A stretch of DNA of 64,000 nt from Advenella sp. FME57. GTDB taxonomy: Bacteria; Pseudomonadota; Gammaproteobacteria; Burkholderiales; Burkholderiaceae_B. Under the pieces are notes generated by a model. The model ran no database searches. It worked only from the letters and a program-made list of their open reading frames with translations, and was not told where the DNA came from. Each line of letters starts with the position of its first letter. Position 1 is the first letter of the stretch. The translations under genes and the position numbers were made by a program. Where the stretch lies: assembly GCF_014897675.1 (NCBI RefSeq), contig NZ_JABUXU010000006.1:124001-188000 (forward strand), read 5' to 3'. Below, one piece after another: positions 8,844 through 17,919 of the stretch.

Positions 8844-10343
8844 ATGAGTGGCATAAATCCAATGATCATCACGTTCGCCATATATCTGATTGTCGTACTG
8901 GCAGTCGGGTTTATCGCCTACTTTTCAACACGTAATTTTGACGACTATATCCTGGGCGGACGCAGTCTGGGCAGTTTTGTGACGGCACTCTCGGCAGGCG
9001 CCTCCGACATGTCGGGCTGGCTGCTCATGGGTCTGCCCGGCGCGATTTATCTGGCGGGCCTGTCCGAAGCATGGATTGCCATCGGCCTGACCATCGGCGC
9101 CTACTTCAACTGGCTGCTGGTGTCAGGACGTTTGCGCATGCACACTGAATACAACAACAATGCACTGACGCTCCCTGAATATTTCCATCACCGCTTTGGG
9201 GCCGGCAGCGTCTTCATCAAGATAGCAGCCGCAGCCATCATTCTGTTTTTCTTTACCATCTATTGTGCCTCAGGCATTGTGGCTGGCGCCCGACTGTTCG
9301 AGAGCCTTTTCCACGTTGATTACGTCACCGCAATGTGGCTGGGCGCCGGCGCCACCATCGTCTATACCTTTATTGGCGGTTTTCTGGCGGTCAGTTGGAC
9401 CGACACCATCCAGGCTTCGCTCATGTTTTTTGCGCTCATCCTCACGCCAATCATGATATTGCTTGGCATTGGCGATCTGTCTGCCGTCACCGCAACCATT
9501 GACCAGGCAGCGGCCACAGCCGGCAAGAATTACTCAAGCCTGATTTCGGGCACGAGTTTTATTGCAATCGTGAGTGCCGCGGCATGGGGCCTGGGTTACT
9601 TCGGCCAGCCGCATATTCTGGCGCGCTTTATGGCAGCCGATTCGGTCAAAAGCCTTAAGTCTGCACGTCGCATTGGTATGACATGGATGATTCTATGTCT
9701 GATTGGCGCGGTCGCAGTAGGCTATTTTGGCATTGCATGGTTCCAGTTGCATCCGGAACAAGCCGGCGAGGTCAACACAAATAGCGAACGTATTTTTATC
9801 GAACTGGCCCAGATTCTGTTCAATCCCTGGATTGCAGGTGTGATTCTGTCGGCGATTCTGGCTGCCGTCATGAGCACGCTCAGCTGCCAGTTGCTGGTAT
9901 GCTCCAGCGCCATTACCGAGGACTTCTACAAAGGATTCATACGGCCACACGCGAGCCAGACAGAGCTGGTCTGGACCGGCCGCGTGATGGTACTGATGAT
10001 CGCACTGGTCGCCATCTGGATTGCGTCTGACCCGGAAAGCCGGGTACTGGGCCTGGTTTCGTACGCATGGGCCGGCTTCGGTGCAGCCTTTGGACCAGTG
10101 ATTATTCTGTCGGTATTCTGGCGTCGCATGAACGCAGCCGGCGCACTGTCCGGCATGGTGGCCGGCGCGCTGGTGGTCGTATTGTGGAAACAGTACAGCG
10201 GCAGCGCCCTGTATGAAATCGTACCTGGTTTTATTGCCGGCTTGATCGTGATCATAGCGGTTTCGCTGTTAACCAAAGCGCCCTCACAGGCCGTGGTCGA
10301 CAACTTCGACCGTGCAGATCGCGACTTCAAAAACGCGGCATAA
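8844..10343 (+). CDS. putP: Sodium/proline symporter PutP
   Basis: PutP imports proline with sodium across the inner membrane (solute:sodium symporter family). The 499-residue length is normal. Thirteen hydrophobic segments can be traced from the N-terminal MIITFAIYLIVVLAVGFIAYFS. The PutP-specific block SAGASDMSGWLLMGLPGAIYLAGLSEAW lies around residues 50-78, and the sodium-site region is followed by the conserved AAWGLGYFGQPHILARFMAA near residue 245. A clear ribosome-binding site (AACGAGGA) precedes the start. putA is not nearby. The gene ends at a strong terminator (10401-10437). Confidence 0.93.
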   Translation: MSGINPMIITFAIYLIVVLAVGFIAYFSTRNFDDYILGGRSLGSFVTALSAGASDMSGWLLMGLPGAIYLAGLSEAWIAIGLTIGAYFNWLLVSGRLRMHTEYNNNALTLPEYFHHRFGAGSVFIKIAAAAIILFFFTIYCASGIVAGARLFESLFHVDYVTAMWLGAGATIVYTFIGGFLAVSWTDTIQASLMFFALILTPIMILLGIGDLSAVTATIDQAAATAGKNYSSLISGTSFIAIVSAAAWGLGYFGQPHILARFMAADSVKSLKSARRIGMTWMILCLIGAVAVGYFGIAWFQLHPEQAGEVNTNSERIFIELAQILFNPWIAGVILSAILAAVMSTLSCQLLVCSSAITEDFYKGFIRPHASQTELVWTGRVMVLMIALVAIWIASDPESRVLGLVSYAWAGFGAAFGPVIILSVFWRRMNAAGALSGMVAGALVVVLWKQYSGSALYEIVPGFIAGLIVIIAVSLLTKAPSQAVVDNFDRADRDFKNAA

Positions 10344-10400
10344 GCTGCAATCGGCAATACTGCAGAGCCGGCCGAGTATGTCGGTTCTGCAGGCAGAATC

Positions 10401-10437
10401 AAACGCTCCCGTCCATTCCAGGACTGGAGCGTTTTTT
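10401..10437 (+). terminator. Rho-independent terminator after putP
   Basis: A 14-bp stem with one mismatch (10401-10414 with 10421-10434) and a 6-base loop is followed by six T residues (10432-10437). It lies 57 bases after the putP stop. Confidence 0.9.
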
Positions 10438-10490
10438 ATATACCCCGTTTTCTTGTTATGACGGTTGCAATAGGCCGCACATTAAAGTGC

Positions 10491-10523
10491 ATGCCGGATG
10501 CCGGATGCCGGATGCCGGATGCC
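10491..10523. repeat. 7-bp tandem repeat, four and a half copies
   Basis: The heptamer ATGCCGG is repeated four times without error from 10491 to 10518, followed by a partial copy (ATGCC). It lies in the roughly 325-base gap between putP and the LysR gene. That gap otherwise holds the putP terminator and no gene. Arrays of this kind are prone to slippage. Confidence 0.9.
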
Positions 10524-10668
10524 AACTAGCGTCAGTTTTCTGAAACGGATGTTCAACACGTACGCTTTATACAACATAGTCAGTGATTTGCACGAATCCT
10601 GTCGGCAGAATACGGGTTAAGCCCTACAATCGACAATACCTGAGCACTTGCACCCATGAGAGCCCTTT

Positions 10669-11616
10669 TTGAAAATCCGCCAGCCGCTTCCTCCGCTGAA
10701 CAGCCTCAAGGCATTCGAAGCCACTGCACGCCTCAAATCCATGGCGCTGGCGGCAAAGGAACTGCACGTCACGCCCTCGGCCGTAAGTCAGCAGATCAAG
10801 CAGTTGGAACACCACCTGGGCCAGCGCGTCATTACCCAATCGCGCAGCGGGATCGTGCTGACCGCTTATGGGCGCGACGCGCTGCCCAAGCTGTCTCAGG
10901 CGTTCGACCTTCTGGCAGGCTCCTTTCACCATCCACGCGATCCGTTGCTAGTACGCATCAGCGTACTGCCTTCGTTTGCACGCTTCTGGCTCAATCCACG
11001 CCTGCCTGCGTTCTTTCGCCAGCACCCCGCTATCCGGCTGGACATAGACAGTTCGCCCAAATTGATTGATTTCACCTTTGACGACCTGGATCTGGCGATC
11101 CGGTATGGCAAAGGTAATTATGAAACGCCGCTGTGCGACAGCCTCATGAAAGAGGCACATCAGGCCGTCTGTACACCGCGCCAATATCCGGCATGGGCGC
11201 CGCTGGTCGAGTCCGGCGATTTCGCCCGTCTGCCATTGATAGGCGACCGGGGCATGCTGGGCGGCGATGAGCAGGATGTGACCTGGCGGGAGTGGTTGCA
11301 TGCAAAAGCACCCGAGTCGACATTACCCGACTATCGCATTACTTATACCGATTCAGGCCTGGCGATAGACGCCGCACTTGCCCACCAAGGCATGTTACTG
11401 GGACGACTGGTGCTGCTGGATCCGTTGCTCAAGGAACAGAAACTGCTCGCGCTGGATCCGCTTATATTGCGCTCGGAGTTGGGATATTTTTTGCTGGGAC
11501 CATCACTGGCCGGCCTGTCCGAAGGAGCGCAAAAATTTCGGCAGTGGCTGCTACAGGAAGCCGCGGCATACCAAACACAGCACCATACCCAGTCGCCGGG
11601 CTTTTCAGATAGATAA
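10669..11616 (+). CDS. LysR-family regulator, GcvA-like
   Basis: This is a 315-residue LysR-type regulator. The winged helix-turn-helix is at the N-terminus (LPPLNSLKAFEATARLKSMALAAKELHVTPSAVSQQIKQLE, residues 7-47), and the wording ALAAKELHVTPSAVSQQIK with the PPLNSLKAFEA lead is characteristic of the GcvA subgroup. The C-terminal effector-binding domain covers about 95-305 and includes the GcvA-type DLAIRYGKGNYETPLCDSLM. The start is a TTG at 10669 preceded by GAGAG. The target is not clear: the nearest genes are putP upstream and a convergent EamA exporter. Confidence 0.85.
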   Translation: MKIRQPLPPLNSLKAFEATARLKSMALAAKELHVTPSAVSQQIKQLEHHLGQRVITQSRSGIVLTAYGRDALPKLSQAFDLLAGSFHHPRDPLLVRISVLPSFARFWLNPRLPAFFRQHPAIRLDIDSSPKLIDFTFDDLDLAIRYGKGNYETPLCDSLMKEAHQAVCTPRQYPAWAPLVESGDFARLPLIGDRGMLGGDEQDVTWREWLHAKAPESTLPDYRITYTDSGLAIDAALAHQGMLLGRLVLLDPLLKEQKLLALDPLILRSELGYFLLGPSLAGLSEGAQKFRQWLLQEAAAYQTQHHTQSPGFSDR

Positions 11617-11860
11617 CCAGGAACACCAGGCCGGACACTAGCAGGGGCAATGCCCGTCACTCCTGATGGTATTGGGCGTCTGGCGCACCCACATAGGAAC
11701 AGGCGCTGTGCTCTGATGGCAGGAGCGCCGATGGCCGCTGCGTTAATGCCTGATGCGCATGCGCTTAGCTGATCAGCACACCAAATACAGCGGTCACGGC
11801 CTGGGCCCTTTCTGCTGTATTCGCCTTGCCGCTACCGCCATCCCGCTATCACAATCCGGC

Positions 11861-12841
11861 CTATTGCGACTGTGTTCGCACCGGACAAGGGATGCCTGCC
11901 TCGCCGGCCAGCTCGCCCTGCCCGTCTTGTCCATTTTTCTGCAACGAGTCCGGCGGTTGCACCCGAGTTCCCGAATTGCGTGCATTGGCTACGCCGGCAG
12001 CAATAATCATGACAATGCCCAGCCATTGCCAGCCGCCCACTTCATGGCCAAACGCGAAATAATCTGCAATTACCGCGACGACCGGATAAACATAGGACAG
12101 GATTGCAATTTTTCCCACCGGCAATGATTGATATGCAGAGTAGATCAGGATATACATCAGGAAGGTATGAAACACCCCCATGACAACGACGAACAGCCAT
12201 TGCACAGATGTCTGCGGCATCTGGTCAAATGCCATAATCGGTGCCAGAAAAACAAGCCCTACGCCCAGCTGACACATCGCCACGACATGGGGTTTGATGC
12301 CGGTCAGTTTTTTGGTGACAATGGTCACACCGGAATACAAGAGGGCGGCAAGCAAGGCAAAGCCGGCGCCCTGCAGAAAAAGCAAATCCACTTCTACGCC
12401 AAGCAGGGCGGGCAGCACAATCAGTATCACCCCACCAAAAGCCAGTATTGCCAGCGCCACCTGTTTAAGCGTAATGCGCTCACCGAACACCAGCGTGCCG
12501 GCCAGCAACAGAAAAAACGGCTGCGTGTTGTAGATCACCGTGCCCACCCCAATACCCGCGTGCAGATACGAAGCGAACAACGCTGCCCAGTTCAGCACCA
12601 GCACCACGCCGCTGACGGCAAGCAATACCCATTGCAATCGTGATACGTGCGCCAGCTTCAGATACCCTTTGGCAAAACAGAACAGCAGCAGGCACAGCCC
12701 GCCAATCAGGCAGCGCCAGAACCCGACATTAAAAGGATTCTGCCCCGACCAGACCACGAACAGCCCAATGGTGCCCGACATAGCCATGCCCGCAATCAGC
12801 TGAAGCTGGCCTACGTTTTCGTTTTTTGTACTCTCTGTCAT
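11861..12841 (-). CDS. EamA/DMT-family transporter
   Basis: This is a 326-residue integral membrane protein with about ten hydrophobic segments arranged as two EamA repeats. The first covers residues 13-145 and contains WRCLIGGLCLLLFCFAKGYL and VIYNTQPFFLLLAGTLVFGERI; the second covers about 160-290 and ends with SYVYPVVAVIADYFAFGHEV. The paired repeat and the glutamate after the LVFGE motif mark the drug/metabolite transporter superfamily, whose members mostly export amino acids or other small metabolites. The substrate is unknown. The hydrophilic tail after residue 290 (NSGTRVQPPDSLQKNG and onward) is longer than usual. It converges with the LysR gene. Confidence 0.88.
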   Translation of the reverse strand: MTESTKNENVGQLQLIAGMAMSGTIGLFVVWSGQNPFNVGFWRCLIGGLCLLLFCFAKGYLKLAHVSRLQWVLLAVSGVVLVLNWAALFASYLHAGIGVGTVIYNTQPFFLLLAGTLVFGERITLKQVALAILAFGGVILIVLPALLGVEVDLLFLQGAGFALLAALLYSGVTIVTKKLTGIKPHVVAMCQLGVGLVFLAPIMAFDQMPQTSVQWLFVVVMGVFHTFLMYILIYSAYQSLPVGKIAILSYVYPVVAVIADYFAFGHEVGGWQWLGIVMIIAAGVANARNSGTRVQPPDSLQKNGQDGQGELAGEAGIPCPVRTQSQ

Positions 12842-13479
12842 TGCTTTTTCCTGAACTGCCCCTGATTATGCCAAACCTGATGGCGTTACGACAGGTGCCT
12901 GATGATACTCCGGTACTACGCCAGCCGGCATCGGTTCGACTCGCCGCCAAAAGGCAAAACGCGTCGGCTCTCGCGAATCGAGCCCATCCTGCCAAATATG
13001 CCATGGGCGACGGCCTTGAGTATGTCTGCAGCCACCGATGAACTGTTGTCATTGTGAATAAACGACAACTGGCTGGCAAGCCACTTTTTCTTAACGACCT
13101 TTACTTTTTCTGGTGCACGGCCCTGCTATCCATGGGCAAGGCAGGGGTTATTTTGCACAAGGCTGGCTCGGCCTGCGCGATGAAAGTCGACGTGGCCGCC
13201 GGTTCGCTCGGCCAGTGAGGATGCCGATCAAAACGCAAATATGCGCGGCAGTTCAGGCGCCACCGCGCAAGTCATTCGGACCGATTGCACGCCCCTTGCA
13301 TTGATATATCGTCGCCACCTGCACCTTGTGTCCTCTGCCCGATCCGCCAGCATCGGCTACCCTGCACATGCGTGAGCGCACGGGAAAGACCACGATTTCC
13401 GGGAATAATTAAGATACAATCGCCGAATTATTACCCGCTGTACCCAACCCTTTACGACAATTGAATTAGGACAACTGAA
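12842..13479. other. 638-base intergenic region, no intact gene
   Basis: This gap lies between the divergent EamA and GntP genes. Short open frames on both strands do not resemble any family I recognise. The composition stays near coding GC through about 12860-13280, which may point to a decayed gene. Just upstream of gntP, from about 13395, the sequence becomes AT-rich, as expected for its promoter. Confidence 0.4.
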
Positions 13480-14838
13480 ATGTACCTGGTCGCCATTCTT
13501 GCCATATTGATCGCGCTGATCGTACTGGCAACAACCAAACTCAAACTTCATCCGTTCCTGGCTTTGCTGGCAGCGGCTTTTATCGGCGGCTTCATGTATC
13601 AGGTGCCGCTGCTGGATATTGTCAAACACATCACCACCGGCTTCGGTGGCATCATGGGCAGTATCGGGATTGTGATTGTACTGGGCACCATCATTGGCGT
13701 CATACTGGAGAAAACGGGTGCAGCCATTACCATGGCTGACAGTATCATCAAGCTGCTGGGCAACCGTTTTCCGACGCTGACCATGTCCGTGATCGGGTAT
13801 CTGGTTTCCATTCCGGTATTTTGTGATTCAGGCTACGTCATTCTCAATTCATTGAAGGAAGCCATTGCAAAACGCATGAATGTCTCGCTGATTGCCATGA
13901 GCGTCGCGCTGGCAACAGGTCTGTATGCTTCCCACACCTTTGTCCCCCCCACACCGGGGCCGATCGCGGCTGCCGGCAACCTGGGGCTGGGGGACAATCT
14001 GGGCCTGGTCATTCTGGTTGGTCTGGTCGTATCTGCGGTCACGGCGTTGGCCGGTTTGCTCTGGGCCAATATTTTCCTGAAAAAGGACATTGAACTGGAA
14101 GCACCAGTGGTGCCTGTGGGCCCGAATCAGGGCTTGATGAAAACCCGTGAAGACTATGGCGTGCTGCCAAGCGCAGCGCAGGCATTCACGCCAATTTTCC
14201 TGCCCATCATCTTGATCTGCATTGGCTCGGTTGTTGCCTTTCCCAGCAAGCCATTAGGCCAAGGCACCGTTGCCAACGTCCTGTTGTTCCTTGGGCATCC
14301 GGTCGTTGCGCTGCTCGCAGGTCTGATTTCTGCCATGTTCCTGCTCAAGGGTACGGGCAAACGCCAGCAGTTTCATGACTATGTCGCCCAAGGGCTGACT
14401 TCTGCCGCACCGATTCTGCTTATCACGGGTGCGGGCGGTGCTTTTGGCGCGATTCTGAAAGTGACGCCGCTGGGCGACTATATCGGCACGACCCTGTCGA
14501 CCATGGGCATTGGGCTGTTCATGCCCTTTATCGTATCGGCAGCACTTAAAACAGCTCAGGGCTCGACCACCGTCGCGCTGGTAACGACTTCTGCGCTGGT
14601 TGCGCCGATGCTCGGTCAATTGGGTCTGGATAGCGAAATGGGACGCGTGCTGACCGTGATGGCCATTGGCGCTGGCGGGATGACCGTCTCTCATGCCAAC
14701 GACAGTTTCTTCTGGGTGGTTACCCAATTTAGCCGCATGCGTGTATCAACCGCCTATTATGCGCAGACCATGGCCACGCTGATTCAGGGCGTGGCCGGGA
14801 TGATCACGGTATGGTTGCTGAGCCTGGTTTTACTGTAA
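13480..14838 (+). CDS. GntP-family gluconate/organic acid permease
   Basis: This 452-residue permease of the Gnt/Ctp type moves gluconate or related sugar acids and hydroxy acids with protons. About twelve to fourteen hydrophobic segments span the protein. Conserved family blocks include TTGFGGIMGSIGIVIVLGTIIG near residues 50-70, IPVFCDSGYVILNSL near 110, FVPPTPGPIAAAGNLG near 155, and the C-terminal AIGAGGMTVSHANDSFFWVVTQF. A ribosome-binding site (AGGACAACTGAA) precedes the ATG at 13480. No sugar-acid kinase is adjacent, so the true substrate is open. The gene ends at a long hairpin (14891-14942). Confidence 0.88.
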   Translation: MYLVAILAILIALIVLATTKLKLHPFLALLAAAFIGGFMYQVPLLDIVKHITTGFGGIMGSIGIVIVLGTIIGVILEKTGAAITMADSIIKLLGNRFPTLTMSVIGYLVSIPVFCDSGYVILNSLKEAIAKRMNVSLIAMSVALATGLYASHTFVPPTPGPIAAAGNLGLGDNLGLVILVGLVVSAVTALAGLLWANIFLKKDIELEAPVVPVGPNQGLMKTREDYGVLPSAAQAFTPIFLPIILICIGSVVAFPSKPLGQGTVANVLLFLGHPVVALLAGLISAMFLLKGTGKRQQFHDYVAQGLTSAAPILLITGAGGAFGAILKVTPLGDYIGTTLSTMGIGLFMPFIVSAALKTAQGSTTVALVTTSALVAPMLGQLGLDSEMGRVLTVMAIGAGGMTVSHANDSFFWVVTQFSRMRVSTAYYAQTMATLIQGVAGMITVWLLSLVLL

Positions 14839-14890
14839 GGCTGATGCCTTTAATGGAATGGCTGTACGAAAACGATAATAAGTGAACATT

Positions 14891-14942
14891 TCAGGGCAGC
14901 ATCACGAACGTAACGAAAATGACGCTCGTGATGCTGCCCTGA
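14891..14942. terminator. Long hairpin between gntP-type gene and acxC
   Basis: A 17-bp perfect inverted repeat (14891-14907, TCAGGGCAGCATCACGA, with 14926-14942) encloses an 18-base loop. It separates the convergent permease gene and acxC. There is no clean T run, so it may act mainly as a transcript-stabilising hairpin or weak bidirectional terminator. Confidence 0.75.
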
Positions 14943-15010
14943 TTCTTCATTAAGATGCCATGTTGGCTAACAGGCTAACGTCCCTGCCTGGCGCCAATGC
15001 AGTCGCCGTT

Positions 15011-15517
15011 TCACTTCCCTTTTTTCGGCACAGGAAGACCCAGCCAGTCTTTATAGAAAGCCTCAATATCCGGCGAAAAATCGTGAATCACGGGATACCA
15101 TGGCGTTGGCGCTTCTACATCAAGCATGACGCCACAATCAGGACAATAATATTCCCGATAGACCTGCCACTGCGTGTCGGGTGCCATGAGCAATGGATAG
15201 ACTTCCTCCATTGCTTCAGGCGTGTCACGTACAAAAATGCTCGCCTCCAGTTTCCAGTTTTTGTCATAGGCACAAAACTCATGCCCGCACTCACATTTGG
15301 TGATCCACTCGCCGGTTTTCGCCGAGCGCACGATATGAAGATGCGGCCCCAGCGGCAGAATGATTTCGTCCTTCCATGACATTTTGGCCTGCAGGACATC
15401 ACGATAGATTTCAAAACGTTCCTTGTCCTTGGGCATTTGCAACATGCGCAAGGTCGTATCCCAATCGAGTTTGCCGTCAACCAGATTTTTGACCTGTTCC
15501 TTTGTATAAACTGACAT
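15011..15517 (-). CDS. acxC: Acetone carboxylase gamma subunit
   Basis: This is the small subunit of the alpha2-beta2-gamma2 acetone carboxylase, which converts acetone and bicarbonate to acetoacetate with ATP hydrolysis. The 168 residues match the family size (about 19-20 kDa). Two cysteine pairs that could bind metal, CECGHEFC at about residue 75 and CPDCG near 128, are visible, and the N-terminus YTKEQVKNLVDGKLDWDTTLRML is characteristic. GGAGATAA precedes the ATG at 15517. It is the last gene of acxA-acxB-acxC, 58 bases after acxB. No beta-oxidation or acetoacetate-CoA transferase gene lies in the immediate operon. Confidence 0.95.
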   Translation of the reverse strand: MSVYTKEQVKNLVDGKLDWDTTLRMLQMPKDKERFEIYRDVLQAKMSWKDEIILPLGPHLHIVRSAKTGEWITKCECGHEFCAYDKNWKLEASIFVRDTPEAMEEVYPLLMAPDTQWQVYREYYCPDCGVMLDVEAPTPWYPVIHDFSPDIEAFYKDWLGLPVPKKGK

Positions 15518-15575
15518 AAATTATCTCCAATATTGTTGTAACGGGATCGGCTGCCTTGGCGCCGATCCCTTCGAT

Positions 15576-17903
15576 TTACTCTTCCACCAGCACGACCGTA
15601 CGAACGTCGGGCATTTCGGAAATGTCATTGCGATACGTGGAGCCAAAGGATGGAACACCCAGCTCGGATTCGGGCAACGACCAATCGGCAGGCAAATCCC
15701 AGAAGGACTTGAATTCGTTGGTGAATTTTTCGCTCAGACCGAAGCTGGTTGAGTACATATGACGTACCGGCAATGACGCATCCTTGGCGATAATCCGTTC
15801 GCGCTCCTGTTTCATCCAGTCGCGTACCGGAACAGCGCGTTTCAGGCGGTCCTTGCGGATCTGCTTGCGTCGTTCTTCGGTTTTGCTATCGTCAACCGTC
15901 CATACGCCATCGGCATCTTTTTCAATGACCGCACCATAGACGCGTTCGGCATATTCAGGCAGAACGAAACGGCAGTTGAGATCCCGGGCAATCGCCTGAG
16001 GATCCCGATCCAGCGGATCACCAAAACCTGGGCCTCCACGAATGTAATTGAGGTACAAATCGTGGTCATCAAATACGGTTTCGGTTGTCATGCATTGCTT
16101 GTCGCGCTTGACCACCGCGCCTTTGCCCAGATGTTTCTCGTAATCAGGATGGTTCGGATTGGCATCGGCTCCCAGCGGCAGGGACTCGCGATTGGCAATG
16201 CGATCTTTCAGCCCGGTGTGGTGGGCTTCAAAGCGATAGCCGGTGGCCGCAGGATAACCGCCCATCATCCCCCAATCACTATTCATGTAGCCGTTGCCCG
16301 AGAAGAACATGGTCCAGTCCTGCGCGTGCCATACCATGCGCAAGGTTTCCAGACCGCAACCGCCGCGGTACTTGCCATAGCCACCTGAGTTGCATTTGAC
16401 CGTGCGTCCCATGAACAGCAAAGGCTCGGCCATTTCCCAGATTTCGATATCCCCCATGTCGCCTTCGGGGTTCCATACGGCGGCAGCATGATTCAGGCCA
16501 TCCTTGACCGCGCAGGCGCCGGTGCCGGTGGCCGCCGTCTCAAAGCTGTTGACGGCGTGAATTTCACCATCCTGGTTGATACCGCCACCCTGCAGCCAGT
16601 TACTGGTGTTCCCGTTACCCGCATTGACCTCTTCCAGATAACCTCGACTGAAATAGGATTGGCTCATGGCACGCCACATGCCGGTCCAGGCGGAAACAAG
16701 ATAGTGCCAGGCATCGGCATGCGCTGTACGACGGTCGTCCGGATTCATCCATGTTCCCTTGGGAATATGGAACTCAGTTGCGTAATAGGCGCCATCATTG
16801 ATCCGTTGCGTTGGCACCAGCGTCTGGGTCAGCATCACCCAGATACCGCTGGTGAAAGCGACCTGGTTGGCGTTGAAACTGTGCCAGCACCAGCGACTGC
16901 CTCCTTCGAAGTTCATGCGCCAAGAACCATCCGGCCTGATCGTAAGCTCTGTGGGCGCGTGCATGATCGTATTCATTTTGGCGTAAGAAGACGTCAGGTT
17001 GACATCTTCATGGTCGTACGGCACGTCAACAAACGCCACCTTGCGATAGACGCCCGGAATGGTCATATCCTTGAGCCGTTGCCGCAAGCCCCGACGCCCT
17101 TCTTCGATAATTTCGTAAGCAAAAGTTTCAAACGCCTCGACACCTTCGCTTTCGATCACTTCTTCTACCAACGCCCGGATCATATGGCAACCGGCGATAC
17201 GGGTACGCTCATCCAGAATCAGGTACTTCGGTGTACGTACGGAGCGCTGGCTTTCATGCAGCCAGTCACGCAGAGGCTGGTCATTGACACCTGTCTTGCG
17301 GCAGGTCGTCATATAGCCGTCGCCAAAACGCTGTGTCTGACCAGTGGACATGGAGCCCGGGCTGATGGAGCCCGTATCGATAACGTGGGTCACGCCCCCG
17401 ACCCATCCCACCAGCCGATCTGCCCAGAAAATGGGAACAATGGTCGCAATATCGCAAGGGTGAACATTACCGATGGTGCAATCGTTGTTGGTGAACATAT
17501 CACCCGGGTTGATGCCGGGGTTGGCTTCCCAGTCGTTCTCGATCATGTACTTGATCGCCGCACCCATGGTACCCACGTGGATAATGATCCCGGTTGAGGT
17601 CAGAATACAATCGCCTGCGGCGTTATACAGCGTAAAGCACAGTTCGCCTTCCTGCTCCACGATCGGAGAGGCCGCGATTTTCTTCGCGGTTTCGCGGGCA
17701 TGAACCAGACCGCCGCGCAACCTGGAAAACATTTTCTCATAGCGGATCGGATCCTTTTCCTTGAAGTGCAGCGTGCTCAGGCCGTTGTAGTGCCCGGTCT
17801 CGCGCGTTTTCGACAGAACCTCGTTACGATGTTCGCGCAGCGTCTTGCCGTTGCCCAGCAACTCCCCCGGACCGAACACGTTCTTTGTCATCATATTATT
17901 CAT
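15576..17903 (-). CDS. acxB: Acetone carboxylase alpha subunit (hydantoinase B/oxoprolinase fold)
   Basis: This 775-residue protein of the HyuB/oxoprolinase family is the subunit thought to hold the Mn-containing carboxylation site of acetone carboxylase. The family segments REIAKKIAASPIVEQEGELCFTLYNAAGD-like (residues 50-80), IENDWEANPGINPGDMFTNND (about 140-160) and HVIDTGSISPGSM (about 195) are present. They include the histidine and acidic residues conserved in the subfamily. The length agrees with the about 85 kDa alpha subunit. A good ribosome-binding site (AGGAGACACAT) fixes the start at 17903. It lies 16 bases downstream of acxA. The symbol follows the Xanthobacter acxABC usage, in which acxB encodes alpha. 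Confidence 0.95.
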   Translation of the reverse strand: MNNMMTKNVFGPGELLGNGKTLREHRNEVLSKTRETGHYNGLSTLHFKEKDPIRYEKMFSRLRGGLVHARETAKKIAASPIVEQEGELCFTLYNAAGDCILTSTGIIIHVGTMGAAIKYMIENDWEANPGINPGDMFTNNDCTIGNVHPCDIATIVPIFWADRLVGWVGGVTHVIDTGSISPGSMSTGQTQRFGDGYMTTCRKTGVNDQPLRDWLHESQRSVRTPKYLILDERTRIAGCHMIRALVEEVIESEGVEAFETFAYEIIEEGRRGLRQRLKDMTIPGVYRKVAFVDVPYDHEDVNLTSSYAKMNTIMHAPTELTIRPDGSWRMNFEGGSRWCWHSFNANQVAFTSGIWVMLTQTLVPTQRINDGAYYATEFHIPKGTWMNPDDRRTAHADAWHYLVSAWTGMWRAMSQSYFSRGYLEEVNAGNGNTSNWLQGGGINQDGEIHAVNSFETAATGTGACAVKDGLNHAAAVWNPEGDMGDIEIWEMAEPLLFMGRTVKCNSGGYGKYRGGCGLETLRMVWHAQDWTMFFSGNGYMNSDWGMMGGYPAATGYRFEAHHTGLKDRIANRESLPLGADANPNHPDYEKHLGKGAVVKRDKQCMTTETVFDDHDLYLNYIRGGPGFGDPLDRDPQAIARDLNCRFVLPEYAERVYGAVIEKDADGVWTVDDSKTEERRKQIRKDRLKRAVPVRDWMKQERERIIAKDASLPVRHMYSTSFGLSEKFTNEFKSFWDLPADWSLPESELGVPSFGSTYRNDISEMPDVRTVVLVEE

Positions 17904-17919
17904 ATGTGTCTCCTGCTTT

